Shown: positions 1 through 9,814, counted from the stretch's first letter. The stretch: 64,000 nucleotides of DNA from Nymphaea colorata (GCF_008831285.2 NC_045144.1:18553716-18617715), one strand, 5' to 3'. Made by a program: numbers and translations. The notes: generated by a model not told the origin, from the letters alone.

Positions 1-246
1 ATCACTACATCAAAGAAAAAACTCCTTAAACAGAACCTCAGTCGATCTATTCGACAAGCAATCGCAAAGAAAAGTTAACGAATTCGATCGATCTACATAA
101 ATTAAGAACAAAATTCACGCACTAAACGCCCAAACAATAGAATCAACCAGCAAATTCCATTCTTAAAAAGACCTAGATCGCCATTTTCTAACCAGAAAAG
201 ACAGACAATTAGCTCGGATTGCACACAATTCGTCCCGAAAACTTAC
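1..246 (-). other. TRAPB: First intron (partial) of the TRAP-beta gene
   Basis: The segment begins on the minus strand with GTAAGTTTTC directly after the exon ending at 247. It is AT-rich with no open frame that continues the protein. The acceptor is outside the window. Confidence 0.75.
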
Positions 247-446
247 GCAGTTCCTTCATTGTAGACATCGATGGAGACGGAGAGTCGCTCGGCGCCGGAT
301 TTGAGCCTCGAGAGATCGACTTTCTTGTGAACGATCAGGAACGGCGCGTCGGATTCCGATGCAGCGACCAACGAGGCAAAGAGGAGGAAGAAGCAGCAGC
401 AAAAGGAGGGGAGGAGCAAAGAGGCCACGAGCTCCGATCTCGCCAT
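247..446 (-). CDS. TRAPB: Translocon-associated protein subunit beta (TRAP-beta), first coding exon, gene runs off the left edge
   Basis: TRAP-beta is a single-pass ER membrane subunit of the translocon-associated (SSR) complex, which sits beside Sec61 and helps secretory proteins enter the ER. The exon reads 66 residues from the ATG at 446 leftward: a hydrophobic signal peptide (about residues 1-29, with a CCCFFLLF core and an AASES cleavage zone), then the mature start DAPFLIVHKKVDLSRLKSG and ERLSVSIDVYNEGTA, which is the family signature near the N-terminus. The coding sequence stops at a good donor, GTAAGT on the minus strand (246-241), in phase 2, so 1-246 is intron and later exons lie outside the window. 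The frame would otherwise hit a stop within three bases, as expected for an intron border. The start is set by this being the first ATG before the signal peptide. The identification is firm; only the 5' end is visible. Confidence 0.9.
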
Positions 447-684
447 TTTCTCCGTGCCCTAATGCACGGATCTCGCCGGAGGCCCTTTTGTACAAGCCGA
501 AAGGGCAGATGGCACTTCCGGACTCAGGTACACCGGGTACGGGCATGCATGTCAGATCCAAATCCCCGTTCCAATTAAGTGCCATAATCCGAACCCGAGT
601 AATCTGATTCTATCAGATTCGAATTAAAACCCCGACGGGGAGGAGACTTGGATTTGAGAGGGCAGTGTGATCTACAAGATCCAT

Positions 685-694
685 ATTTTTATAC
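685..694 (-). promoter_or_regulatory. Possible TATA box of the TRAP-beta gene
   Basis: The minus strand reads TATAAAAATA here, about 240 bases upstream of the TRAP-beta ATG at 446. That would give a leader of roughly 210 bases. It is the only TATA-like block at a sensible distance, but position is the sole support. Confidence 0.35.
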
Positions 695-696
695 TA

Positions 697-1249
697 GGAA
701 AATTGAACGGTACCATCCAATCAAACACGACCAATTGTTTGGAATTTTTTTTTTTTTAAAGAGTAACTAAATATTTTCATCATCTAATATTCACATTTTT
801 TTTTGTTGTTTTCATTTTAACTATTTATTTTATTTAAATTAACAACTTGGTTAAATGGTTGGATGACTCTAAGTTATTATTCACTTGTTTTCTAATATAA
901 ATGATTAGAGTCATCACTGGCTTACTCCCTGATATAAATGGATGATCCATATCAGAAAATAGGTAGCCGGACTTGGATGGTACGTTTAAAACAGAAATGG
1001 TCCATAGATACGGCAGGACCAAAACGGGTATGGATCATTAAAATGGTAGACCAGCATTTGACTAGTCCAATTTGGTGTGCCTGAACTCACTAGATCCGAT
1101 TTAGGTAACCGTCCTGTTTATGTCCTCTAGCATTTATCCAGTCGCCCCTCCGAGTCCAACCTCAACATTTAAGTGCATTTAAGTTGTTAAAATGAGTTTA
1201 AAACTTGAATCAAATCAATATTAGCATCTTATAGTTGACACCTGGCCCT
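697..1249. other. AT-rich intergenic stretch with no recognised gene
   Basis: Short open frames only, none with a recognisable domain. It lies between the TRAP-beta promoter and a GC-ended dispersed repeat. Confidence 0.6.
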
Positions 1250-1495
1250 TGGGCCCATAATTTGATTGCTGCGTCAACTCTATAAGTTCTTGAATCGGGC
1301 TGTGTTGACCTGACATTTTTTAATAATAATATTATATATATATATTATGATTAATTATATATATATATATATTAAATTTTTTTGTAATTTTAACTAGGTC
1401 GGTGAGTCAAGCTTGGGCCGTAGTCATGGGCTGTGGCCCGACCCGAGTCAAACTCCTTATTGAGTTGAGCTGAGCTGAGCCGGGTACGCTCAACC
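1250..1495. repeat. Dispersed element with GGGCC/GGCCCG ends and a TA-rich core (copy 1)
   Basis: The outer parts are GC-rich (TTGGGCCC, GGGCTGTG on the left; TGGCCCGACCCGAG, GAGCCGGGT on the right) and enclose a core of about 60 bases that is nearly all A and T. The same architecture recurs at 26585-26830, 38590-38800 and 40615-40865. No coding capacity is seen. The class of element is unknown. Confidence 0.45.
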
Positions 1496-2092
1496 TTAAT
1501 CTCATATGCTAAATACTTTATTTTTCTACTATTAAAAAAAGTTACTTGTAATATTTTGTTCAAGAGAAATGGTAATGCCACCAATTGATTAGATTTAATT
1601 TCTATTCTAATAAGCTAAATCTTGCGTGTTTAGAAAAGACAATTCAAAAAAAGAAAGAATTGTTTCAAGAAATTAAGCAAACAGTTCAGGTTTGATCCAA
1701 ACACAACCTTTGCTAAGTTTACATCAACTGGACTTTACATAATCGGGTTTGGGCTCATCTCGAACCCGGACTTTCCTTTTCAAACTTGAATTCAAAACAT
1801 ATTACTTGCACAAGATTCGACATTTTCATGGAATTTAGTTGGATTTTTACCGGATCTCAATCATATGCGGTATTCAGATTTCAGATTTAAGATGTTCTGA
1901 ATCTATTTTGCGTCCAAAAACCGGCATATGGCTTTCTATAGCGAATCCAATGAAGCATCCCGTTTCATACGACGCTGAAATTACGTTGGAAACTCGGTTT
2001 TTCTTTGAAACGGCTCAAAAGCGAAGCGGGTTGGTAAGGAGAGAGTGGCCGGAGAGTCGCGTCCTTGGGTGTCCAAATTTGAAGAAAACTTT

Positions 2093-2146
2093 AGTCCTGT
2101 ATCGACGAGGAGGGGTGGTTGGTGGTCCCGCTGCAGTACTATATAA
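2093..2146 (+). promoter_or_regulatory. snRNA promoter of the U5 gene: USE and TATA box
   Basis: AGTCCTGTATCG (2093-2104) sits where plant snRNA genes carry the upstream sequence element (consensus RTCCCACATCG), and TATATAA lies at 2140-2146. The 35-base gap between them is the long spacing known for plant genes transcribed by RNA polymerase II; Pol III snRNA genes have about 10 bases less. The surrounding 20 bases (TTTAGTCCTGTATCGACGAG) are identical to those before the U2 gene at 4465. Confidence 0.85.
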
Positions 2147-2176
2147 GGAGACGAGGGAAAGCGAATCAAATCACGC

Positions 2177-2298
2177 AGCCGCGTGGTGAGCACAGAGCGA
2201 ACTATTCTTTCGCCTTTTACTAAAGAATACCGTGTGCTCGCCACCCAAAGCGGCATACGCCAATTTTTTGAGGGCGTTTCTCCCAGGAGGAAAGCCCT
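2177..2298 (+). ncRNA. U5: U5 spliceosomal snRNA
   Basis: U5 snRNA is the core RNA of the U5 snRNP and holds exon ends together during splicing. The invariant loop I, GCCTTTTAC, is at 2212-2220, flanked by CTTTC and TAAAGA as in plant U5. The closing stem is visible: GTGGTGAGCAC (from 2183) pairs with GTGCTCGCCAC (to about 2243), extended by GCCGC (2178-2182) with GCGGC (2250-2254). A consensus Sm site AATTTTTTG lies at 2262-2270, followed at once by a terminal hairpin AGGGC...GCCCT (2271-2298). The length of about 120 bases is normal. The TATA at 2140 would allow a 5' end anywhere from 2173 to 2177; 2177 was chosen because plant U5 begins AGCCG. All key elements are intact, so it looks functional. 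Confidence 0.95.
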
Positions 2299-2299
2299 A

Positions 2300-3220
2300 A
2301 CAAGTTTATAATAATTCATAACAGTTTCAATTTTTTTGGTTCGAGTCTTGCATTTATCCTGTCTTTTGGTCGTTTTGAAGGGAATGAGTAAGATGTTAGA
2401 TTTAAATGATTTTGTTAAAGTTGGATCAGGGCAGTTCGAATCGATACCGATTTATTGGTTGTGGGAAATGCATTACAGCAGACGTGGCCATCACCGAAAA
2501 GTTCGGATTTAGATCTTAGGGATCCAACCACAAGCCAAACCAGGCGACTACTGAAGCTTGTGGATTGGTGTCAACTGTTCTGGGTATGGTCCATAATCAT
2601 TCTCCCACCCAGGCTGGACCGACTTGGATTATTTAAAGATGAACGTAGAGTTATATGTTCAATCAGTATAATTGTTACTTGTTAGTGAAATAGATTAGAA
2701 AAGATTATTAACGTTGTCAAGGTAGACCAGCTATGTAGGTGAAGGATCAGGCTTGGTGTCTAACTTCGACCTGGATCCAAACCAATCGGGTTAGGTTATG
2801 AACTACCGCTCACGCAGTCACGCTCATTTAATCGGCGCGCAAGAATCAAAAGTGCAAGGAGTAATGGGTTTGGATTCAGATTTTTTCCAAATATCGAGAA
2901 CACGACTTGGATGGACCATTACGTGTATGAGGGTTATTCTACCTCTTAAATGAGAGCTGAAGTCTCTCCCTTCTTTTTCTTTGCATTTAGGATCCAGAGG
3001 TATATAAGGCAGTAAGATATTTACTTGCTTTAATTTTGACGTATAGGCCCGTCCCCTTCGTTGGTGCAGGAGCATAGCTCTCTGCAGGTGAATGAAACAC
3101 CACAAAATGCTTCCAACCCGCCCATATGAGCTATGGCCGCGATCAGAGGCCAAATTCCCAACAGTTTTGATAAGGAAGGCGCCATGATCATTAGTGAGGT
3201 TGTCAATATATTCAACTTGA
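2300..3220. other. Intergenic stretch between U5 and repeats
   Basis: No recognisable gene. A 171-codon minus-strand frame starting at 3339 reads through unrelated sequence and a repeat and is judged to be chance. Confidence 0.5.
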
Positions 3221-3620
3221 ATTGGATACTGGTCGAACCAATTCGAAAAAATCAGATTTGGAAAAAAATTTAATATCTCATTAAAAAATCGGATCAGATT
3301 CAGATTTAATAAATGACATCTAATTGGATTCCGATTCAAATATATGTAAATATCCGATGGAACTCAGATATGATCAGTTTCATTTTTAGACAAATATAAT
3401 TTATCTAATGTTATTATGTTTTGAAAATTGAGAAAATCTGGTTCAACATTTGGTTTCAGAATTAAATAAAATATAAAAATAAAATCGGATCAGATTCGGA
3501 TTATAAAATCAGATTTCAGATTAGAGTCGAATGTGACTTTTCTTTGTTTGCATTCGAAACCAAATTTAAATCCGAATATGTAAATATACGAAAAAGCAAA
3601 TATTATCATCGGTCATCGGT
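3220..3620. repeat. Degenerate dispersed repeat rich in TCCGAAT and GGATTCAGATT words (copy 1)
   Basis: Sequence built from variants of AATCCGAATATATGAATATC, CAGATTCGGATT and TTGCATTCAAATCCAAATTTG. Comparable stretches occur at 4855-5045, 7870-8225, 10985-11335, 13590-13950, 17540-17930 and 35770-36080. The copies align only loosely, suggesting an old element family. No coding frame is preserved. Confidence 0.5.
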
Positions 3621-3683
3621 GTAGAATGTTCATGCATACCATGGTCATAAGCCTTGCTTTAAACATACATCATACTAAATGCA

Positions 3684-3960
3684 CCACCATACAGCTACGA
3701 AAAAACCAACTGATGATTAAGAGAGACCAGTATTTTCAACGGCTCGGTCACCACATCATCAACCTCACCACCAAGAGCACAACAAATGCACACCATGGCC
3801 ATCATAATGGTCCTCACTATGAGTACCACCATACAGCTACGAAAAAACCAACAGATGATTAAGAGAGAGCAGTATTTTCAACGGCTCGGTCACCACATCA
3901 TCAACCTCACCACCAAGAGCACACCAAATGCACACCATGGCCATCACCATGAGCCTCGAC
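3684..3960 (+). repeat. Tandem duplication, 142-bp unit, two copies
   Basis: ACCATACAGCTACG begins at 3687 and again at 3829, a 142-base period. The two units share the run from CCACCATACAGC through CTCACCACCAAGAGCAC and CACACCATGGCCATCA with few differences. A shorter relative of the unit end appears just upstream at 3630-3660. It lies about 500 bases before the U2 promoter. Confidence 0.85.
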
Positions 3961-4463
3961 CATAAACCTCATACCATCATCATGATGTTTCACGCATTAG
4001 TCCATCACCACAGTTGCAAGCTGAAGCGTTCGAGGTGAAGAAGCAAAGGAAAAACCCAATTTTGGTTGCTTCTCGCAGCAGTGTTTGACGATTTCTCTTT
4101 CCGTTAAGATTCTCGGGGTAGTCCCTCAAATCCCTTGAAACTTGAAAGTGCCAAATTCCTCCGAGGGGCAAACCTTTCTTTTTTGCTTTCGATTTTGTTT
4201 CGACCGACGGGAGCAGTCGATTTTCCGGCGTAATCAAAGACTTCTTGAAACTACTGGTCAGTGCTCCGGCGAAGGTTTGAAGTGGGTATCAGCAAAAGGC
4301 GTTTTTCCGGCAGCCACCTTCGAGAAGGGAAGAAGCAATATGGTCGGGTTATAGAGAGGGAACTGAAACCACCACACCAATCTTATTATCCGGCGGTTTC
4401 CGTCATCACATGGCCATCATAATGAGCCTCGGCTTTTAAGTTTTCAACGGGTTTCACTTATTT

Positions 4464-4516
4464 AGTCCTGTATCGACGAGAAGGCGGAAGTGGCAGGTGT
4501 TGTGGGAGCTATAAAA
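4464..4516 (+). promoter_or_regulatory. snRNA promoter of the U2 gene: USE and TATA box
   Basis: AGTCCTGTATCG (4464-4475) and TATAAAA (4510-4516) are 34 bases apart, the Pol II spacing of plant snRNA genes. The TATA starts 33 bases before the U2 5' end. The USE differs from the plant consensus at CAC to TGT, the same change as in the U5 promoter. Confidence 0.88.
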
Positions 4517-4542
4517 CGAGAGGGAAGGCACCGTTTCAAATC

Positions 4543-4739
4543 ATACCTTTCTCGGCCTTTTGGCTAAGATCAAGTGTAGTATCTGTTCTTATCAGTTTAA
4601 TATCTGATACGTGGTCCATGTGACCACACGATATTAAATTAATTTATTGTGGGGGAGGCTGGCCGCCACCGGTAGCTTGCTACCGGGGCCTCCTCGAGCG
4701 TCGCCCATGCGTTGCACTACAGCACGGGCCTGGCGCACC
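4543..4739 (+). ncRNA. U2: U2 spliceosomal snRNA
   Basis: U2 snRNA base-pairs with the intron branch site during spliceosome assembly. The 5' part, ATACCTTTCTCGGCCTTTTG followed by GCTAAGATCAAGTGTAGTA, is the highly conserved plant U2 sequence; the branch-site-binding GTAGTA is at 4576-4581. Stem IIb is perfect (GTGGTC CATGT GACCAC). The Sm region reads AATTTATTG (4641-4649), with an A interrupting the usual run of T. Stem-loop III (CCGGTAGC TT GCTACCGG, 4669-4686) is perfect, and stem-loop IV (GCCCATGC ... GCACGGGC, 4703-4729) has one A-C mismatch. The length of about 196 bases is standard. A correct promoter precedes it, so it is probably an expressed copy. Confidence 0.96.
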
Positions 4740-4854
4740 CCTGCCAAACATTAAGAAAAATATTTGTACAATAATATTTTGATTCAGTTTCAGTTCCAAT
4801 GCCCATCTAATTTTCTGCTTTAAAGAAATTAGGGTCCTATATTGAACATGTGGC

Positions 4855-5045
4855 ATCTCATAGATTCAGATTCAAAAAGAAAAATATCTGGTTGAATTTT
4901 ATATTTTGATTCAAATAAAATCAATATTGTTTAATATCCGTACATTTTGAAATTCAGTTTCTAATATATCATCATGTTCGGATTTGGTCGTTTATTTCAA
5001 AGTCAGATTTTATGAACGTGAGCCCAGTCAGATCTAACAAAATCC
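4855..5045. repeat. Degenerate TCCGAAT-type dispersed repeat (copy 2)
   Basis: Shares blocks such as TAATATCCGTACATTTTGAA and CTAATATATCATCATG with the stretch near 8070-8110. Non-coding. Confidence 0.4.
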
Positions 5046-5699
5046 GCCTGAATCAGGTTGATTGGAATAAAATGATTGGCAGACCAACTTGATGCGGAGG
5101 GTTCCGCGTCTCAGATTTTAACCATTTAAAAATTTTTTATGACATTTCACTTTTGAATTGATTTCAAATATTTTTCGTTTACTTTGTAAAAAATAATTGT
5201 TTAAATATTTTTAACTGATCAACAGGTGAGTCAACAGAATTGATGAACCGGCGAACTTAGAACCAATTTTTGCAGAATAGGAATTAACCCATGAATTTAC
5301 CAAAATAGTTCTTGTTGCCACTTACCAGCCTTCACTGTCAACAAAGTAGTTAGACATCAAGTTCTCTCTGTAAGCCGATGATGTTACTAAAGATTAGCAC
5401 AATAAGAGGCCGAACAAACAAAAAGAGCTCCATAAAAAAAAATGATATAACTGTTACTTCGACAATGAATCTTGATCCCTAATCTTCAGTCGGTCTGGCA
5501 TTGCTGATCAACGATGCTAAAAGGGGACGACGGTCGGGGGCCGAACCAAATTTAATTGTCGAAAAACAATGGCCTCTCAAATTAAGATGCCGCTTTGGTT
5601 CGGCCCCTTAACTCAGCCCCACAAGACTTGATAGATCATGCATCCCAAGCTCACCCAAATGAGGTAGAAGAAAGAGCAAAGCAAGGAGGGCTGCACAAC

Positions 5700-5890
5700 T
5701 AGTTGAGCCAACTCAGGCTTCGACTCTAACTCTTGGACTCTAACTCGCTCGAAAAAGCTTGGCTCGAGCTTGACTCATTTATAAATGAGTCGAGTTCGAG
5801 CTCACACTTAAACTCAAAACGATAAACGAGTCGTGTTCGAGTTGTAAGACCTCAACTAGTTTAAACTCAACTCGACTCGCTATTTAAAAT
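5700..5890. repeat. Dispersed repeat made of GAGTCGAG/CTCGAGC words (copy 1)
   Basis: Runs of TCGAGCTTGACTC, GAGTCGAGTTCGAGCTC and AACTCGACTCGC. Related stretches lie at 16310-16480 and 36820-36935, the latter two flanked by GGGCTGTGCA or its complement. Likely remnants of one repeat family; non-coding. Confidence 0.45.
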
Positions 5891-6029
5891 CAGCTGTTTA
5901 TCGCGGGCCAATCTTCCTATCTTGATCTTCCGTCTTTCAAACTAATCTCTCTCTTCCATCTGCTCTCTCTTGCCTGAATGCCCCTTCTCTGGCATTGGTA
6001 AGCAATGTAACACATTCAAGTCAGAGCTA

Positions 6030-6240
6030 AGGGAGGGCGGCCAGGGTCATGGCACCTCTTAAAGTTTTCCAAAAAAAAAAAAAAAAAATTATCGGTTGAG
6101 TTTTCTAAAAAATTTTAATTTAACCCTTCTAAAAATTGATTCTGAAAAATATATTTGGCCCCTGTGAGAAATTCTCAGAGTTTCTTTGAAAATTTTCGGG
6201 CCGTTCGAGAAAAAAATTCTGGCTCTGCCGTTAACCATAA
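6030..6240. repeat. Dispersed repeat ending in TGGCTCTGCC-type sequence
   Basis: Poly-A/T-rich body with GGCCCCTGTGAG and a terminal TTCTGGCTCTGCCGTTA. Similar ends occur near 13380-13396, 27270-27300, 28075-28090, 34850 and 49615-49845. These 'cagtggcggagccag' termini are common on plant transposon remnants; the exact class cannot be told here. Confidence 0.4.
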
Positions 6241-6488
6241 TGGTTCGACGAGTCCTTTTGCATGTTCACCAACAGAAACCTCCTTACGACTTCTCGACAT
6301 CGTTTTCAATTAAAAAATTCACAGAAAAGAAAGGAGAAAAAAAGAAAAAATTACCACCACAATGGTTTGCCCTTTCACATACCCTAAATTCTGAGGGCGC
6401 TGGATCTCTGTTGCAAGATGATGGCAGGAGATGCATGAAGATGTTTGGAAGAAAAGAGTTTAGAGGTCTGGCATGAATGAAAAGAGGC

Positions 6489-6604
6489 ATTCAGGCTAGC
6501 CAAGGAGACTGCCTTTACACCACAACAGAGAAGGTAAACAAAGCCTCACATCTTTACCTTTTGAGTATGTGGACACAGGCAAGTCATCCTTGGCTACCAA
6601 AAAC
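6489..6604 (+). ncRNA. MIR169: MIR169 microRNA precursor
   Basis: miR169 guides cleavage of NF-YA (HAP2) mRNAs in plants. The 5' arm carries TAGCCAAGGAGACTGCC starting at 6497, a miR169-type mature sequence in the usual 5p position. The 3' arm carries GGCAAGTCATCCTTGGCTA (6578-6596), the reverse complement of the canonical miR169 TAGCCAAGGATGACTTGCC. The arms pair except for two single-base bulges. The stem continues inward: GCCT/AGGC, CCACA/TGTGG and AAGGTAAA (from 6531) with TTTACCTT, leaving a short terminal loop. The fold, arm position and sequence make the family assignment secure. Which mature form is produced is uncertain because the 5' arm lacks two T residues that the 3' arm still complements. 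Confidence 0.9.
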
Positions 6605-7869
6605 ATCACTATTTCTTCATGTGAGACCCTTTCTTCCATTAATTCCCACACACTGAACACCCCACAACTGGGTCCTCAAAGTTGATCTGCTTCACTAATG
6701 CACCTCATATTTATATGTGTCCATTGTGCTTCTTGACATGATATGGAATATACTGAAATTTGCACTTTACAAGCTTCAAAAAATAAAAATAAAATAAAAA
6801 TAAATGCCAAACATGAAGCCCCATTAGTCTCATGCCTGATGTATCATGACCAAACTTTCAATTTTCTACCATGTTCATGTGGAATATATGCTCCTCTCAA
6901 CATTTGGAGAAGCAAAAGTTTTTGGGTTACATGTGTTTTCCTCTTTCTTCATGGTTTGGAAAGAATTGATTAATTTCTAGATATTATGTTGGTAGAGAGA
7001 GAAACACACCAATTTTATTTAAAAACAGGAATCAATTAGTGCATGTAGACCTTGGAACCCGGGGGGATGGAGGGACCTATGCCACCGCATTTTCCGGAGG
7101 CTTCGGCCTTCACTCGGGCAGTGAGATTTCCTCATTCATTTCACTTCTAAGCATATGTCGTTTTATAGCTTGAAAGCAAGCATTATTATGTTTAGTTATG
7201 TTTCTTGTATTGAATAAAACAGTCATTTTTGATCGCTTTTTACATACCAACTTTTCGATTTTGCTGCGCTCGTATGGAATATGTTCTCTCGACAATGTTT
7301 TGGGGTAATAAAAGGACTCGTGGTTCCTCTTTCTTCACTATTTGCGAGGAATTTCTGGGTTGTCACAGGTCTTGTCATGGTAGGGATGATGTCCACAGTA
7401 ATTGAAAAATTAAGCGCGACTATATCTTCAAAATATCATACAAACGGTGATTAATTATTTTGGTCGCCATAAGTTACCAAAATATCATATTGTTTCCCAA
7501 TATCACGTACAAATGTTCCTTATTACTTCTATGCAAAACAGACATGTACAATTTTCTTCTTTCATGTGCTTCTTAAAAGTTATATATTTATATATATTAT
7601 ACGATATCTTTTTGGCCAAATTATGTATATGACTGGCCTTTTTGATGGCCACGTAACAAGATCATGTAGCTCCACACTTTTTACGTTGGAAAACTAAAAT
7701 GTTCCTTCCAGGCACTACTGTTTGAGCATGTTCATGGAAAGAGATGGAATCTTAGGAAAATAGCACTTCGAATGTGACAAAGGGGTTCTGATTCCAATCT
7801 CTTTTTATATATATATATACAACTATTGAACTTGCGATTCTAAAATGCTATTTCCATTGTCAATAGATA
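6605..7869. other. Intergenic stretch downstream of MIR169
   Basis: AT-rich, with short chance frames and a TA run near 7806. No gene or clear repeat recognised. Confidence 0.5.
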
Positions 7870-8225
7870 TGTTAATGAATTGGAATTTGGATATATGGAA
7901 CAGTTGCTTCAAAAAAGTTGGTTATGAGAAAAAAATCAATATTCAATTAAGAAGTAGGATCTGATTTAATTAAAAAAAAAAGACATCTAAATTTGAAATC
8001 TGGTTTAAATAAATGTCCGACGGTCAAATTCAGGTTTAAATTCAATTTTAAACCAATATCAGAGTCTAATATCCATACATTTTGAAAGTCTGTTATTAAT
8101 ATATCATAATACGGTTCAGATTCAGTTGCACATTAGAAAGTCGGATCCAAATCTTTATGTGAATCTACAAGTCAGAATCTAGTCAAATTCAGATTGTAAA
8201 TTTAAATCTGGATGTGAACCCTACC
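7870..8225. repeat. Degenerate TCCGAAT-type dispersed repeat (copy 3)
   Basis: Contains TAATATCCATACATTTTGAA and TAATATATCATAATACGG, shared in altered form with 4930-4980 and 11110-11135. Non-coding. Confidence 0.4.
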
Positions 8226-9011
8226 CTCCAGTATGTGGTTCATGAAATTAGAATTTTAAGCATTAATAATAACCATCCGGGCAACCATGCATGATAAAAG
8301 GATGTCTACATAGAGGTTGGCGCAATTGTTGGGGTAGAGGCTGGTAGATAGTCAGTTTCTGTTTCAAATCCCTGAGGTGTCAGCTCTTTGTGCTGCGAAA
8401 GGGAAGTCATTGACGTGCAAGTTGAAGCACCAAAAAAAGGTCTTGTACATTAAAAATATGAGGAGTTTGGGTGAGAGTTTCGACTTTTTTTGTAAGCAGT
8501 AAGATGAAACACTCTTCCTGCTCACCTAAAACCGGATATGATAAAGGGAATATCCGAATTGGACCTGCTCACATCCCTATTTGTCACAAAAAGCACGGCC
8601 TGCATTAGAAAATTGGAAATTTTTTTTAGACTTCCGGAAAAACATAGACAGCAGAAGTAAGTTAAAAAGTAAATCAATCTTCCTATTCACTTTGATCTTC
8701 ACGCTTTATGGAATCATTTGGCGATCGATGCCCACAAAGTCAATGTGCGTCACTATTAGAAGATTTGATCTTGCAGAAAGATTTATGACCGACTTTAGTT
8801 GTTTCTAGCTCTCATATTCCGGTAAGGGAACAACGTGTCGTGTGGTCGATGGGCAGAAGCAAATAAAGGAATCATTTGTACCAATCTCCTGCACCCCAAA
8901 AGACACTACAAATAACCTTTGGAATATATTGATCCAAAACAAAATGTATTCTCGTTGGTGATTGCTTGCTTTATATTTCATTTGATTATTCTCCCACCAA
9001 AAGTAAAAGTT

Positions 9012-9236
9012 GCCAAAATTAGGTTGAATAGGCTCATTGAGATCAAATCGGTGCCAAATCGATTCGATTCAACAGCCAATCCTAAGGTTCGCCAAAAATA
9101 GGTTGAATATTCCCATTAAAATCAAATCGATTCCATTCGGCACCGAATCCAAAGGTTCGCCAAAAATAGGTTGAATAGGCTCATTAAAATCAAATCGGTG
9201 CCAACTCGATTCGATTTGGCAGCCAATCCGAAGGTT
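9012..9236. repeat. Three-unit tandem repeat, 68-79 bp units
   Basis: Units begin GCCAAAATTAGGTTGAATA at 9012, GCCAAAAATAGGTTGAATA at 9091 and again at 9159. Each continues with ATCAAATCG, GATTCGATT or a variant, and ends AATCC(T/A/G)AAGGTT. The middle unit is shorter by about 11 bases. Non-coding. Confidence 0.85.
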
Positions 9237-9306
9237 AGACGTGTCATGAATTTTTCTTATAATTTTAGGTTGTGCTTGGATGACACCTTTACAGAACGAC
9301 CTTTTT

Positions 9307-9340
9307 AGAAAATCAAGTTTTGTGACCAACTTGATTTTCT
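9307..9340. repeat. Perfect 13-bp inverted repeat
   Basis: AGAAAATCAAGTT (9307-9319) and AACTTGATTTTCT (9328-9340) flank an 8-base spacer. It lies in a small element whose 3' part (TTTTCAAAACCTAGTTTG) is repeated at 9568-9586. Confidence 0.75.
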
Positions 9341-9578
9341 AACTAGTTTTCAAAACCTAGTTTGTGCGTTTGGTTGATAAGACAAAAAATAATGTTTTCT
9401 TTGAAAAAAAGCATGGTAGGAAAGGGCAACGTGTCGTCGTTTTATTGAGACTCTGCTTGTTACAAACTCGATTTAATTTAGACTATCAGCCAAATATTGT
9501 CTTAAGATTTTTCTTATTCTTAATTATTATTTAAAAAGTATGCATAATAATATTTCTCTTGAGCCAGTTTTCAAAACC

Positions 9579-9814
9579 TAGTTTGTTTTTATGGTTTTTT
9601 TTTTGTATTGTTCTTTTCATTTAAGGGTGAGTGGTCCATTCCACCACCTCTAAAAGCATGGGTTTTCACAGAACATGCTTCGAGACCTTTTATGGTTCAG
9701 AGATATAGCACACTCGGATGTGAAAGTGACCACCCCAAGACTCGAACCTGAGTCCTTAGAAGAGCCAGCCTACCTTGCCGCCCAGTACGCTACCACCCCT
9801 CAGGTAGTTTGTTT
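9579..9814 (-). mobile_element. tRNA-derived SINE with target-site duplication
   Basis: Read on the minus strand from 9804, the element begins AGGGGTGGTAGCGTACTGGG, which contains a Pol III box A (TAGCGTACTGG), and has a box B GGTTCGAGTCT about 45 bases later. It ends at the low-coordinate side in an A-rich tail (a T run at 9594-9604 on the plus strand). TAGTTTGTTT occurs on both sides (9579-9588 and 9805-9814), a 10-bp target-site duplication. The body is about 216 bp, usual for a plant SINE. It interrupts a second copy of the repeat seen at 9343-9384. SINEs are copied by LINE reverse transcriptase. Family not assigned. Confidence 0.8.

Noticed and set aside
219-607. Plus-strand and second minus-frame ORFs over the TRAP-beta exon
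   Set aside because: The third frame on the minus strand has the signal peptide, family signature and a proper donor; the others are shadows.
2824-3339. 171-codon minus-strand open frame
   Set aside because: It runs through degenerate repeat sequence, has no domain features and its composition matches the surrounding non-coding DNA.
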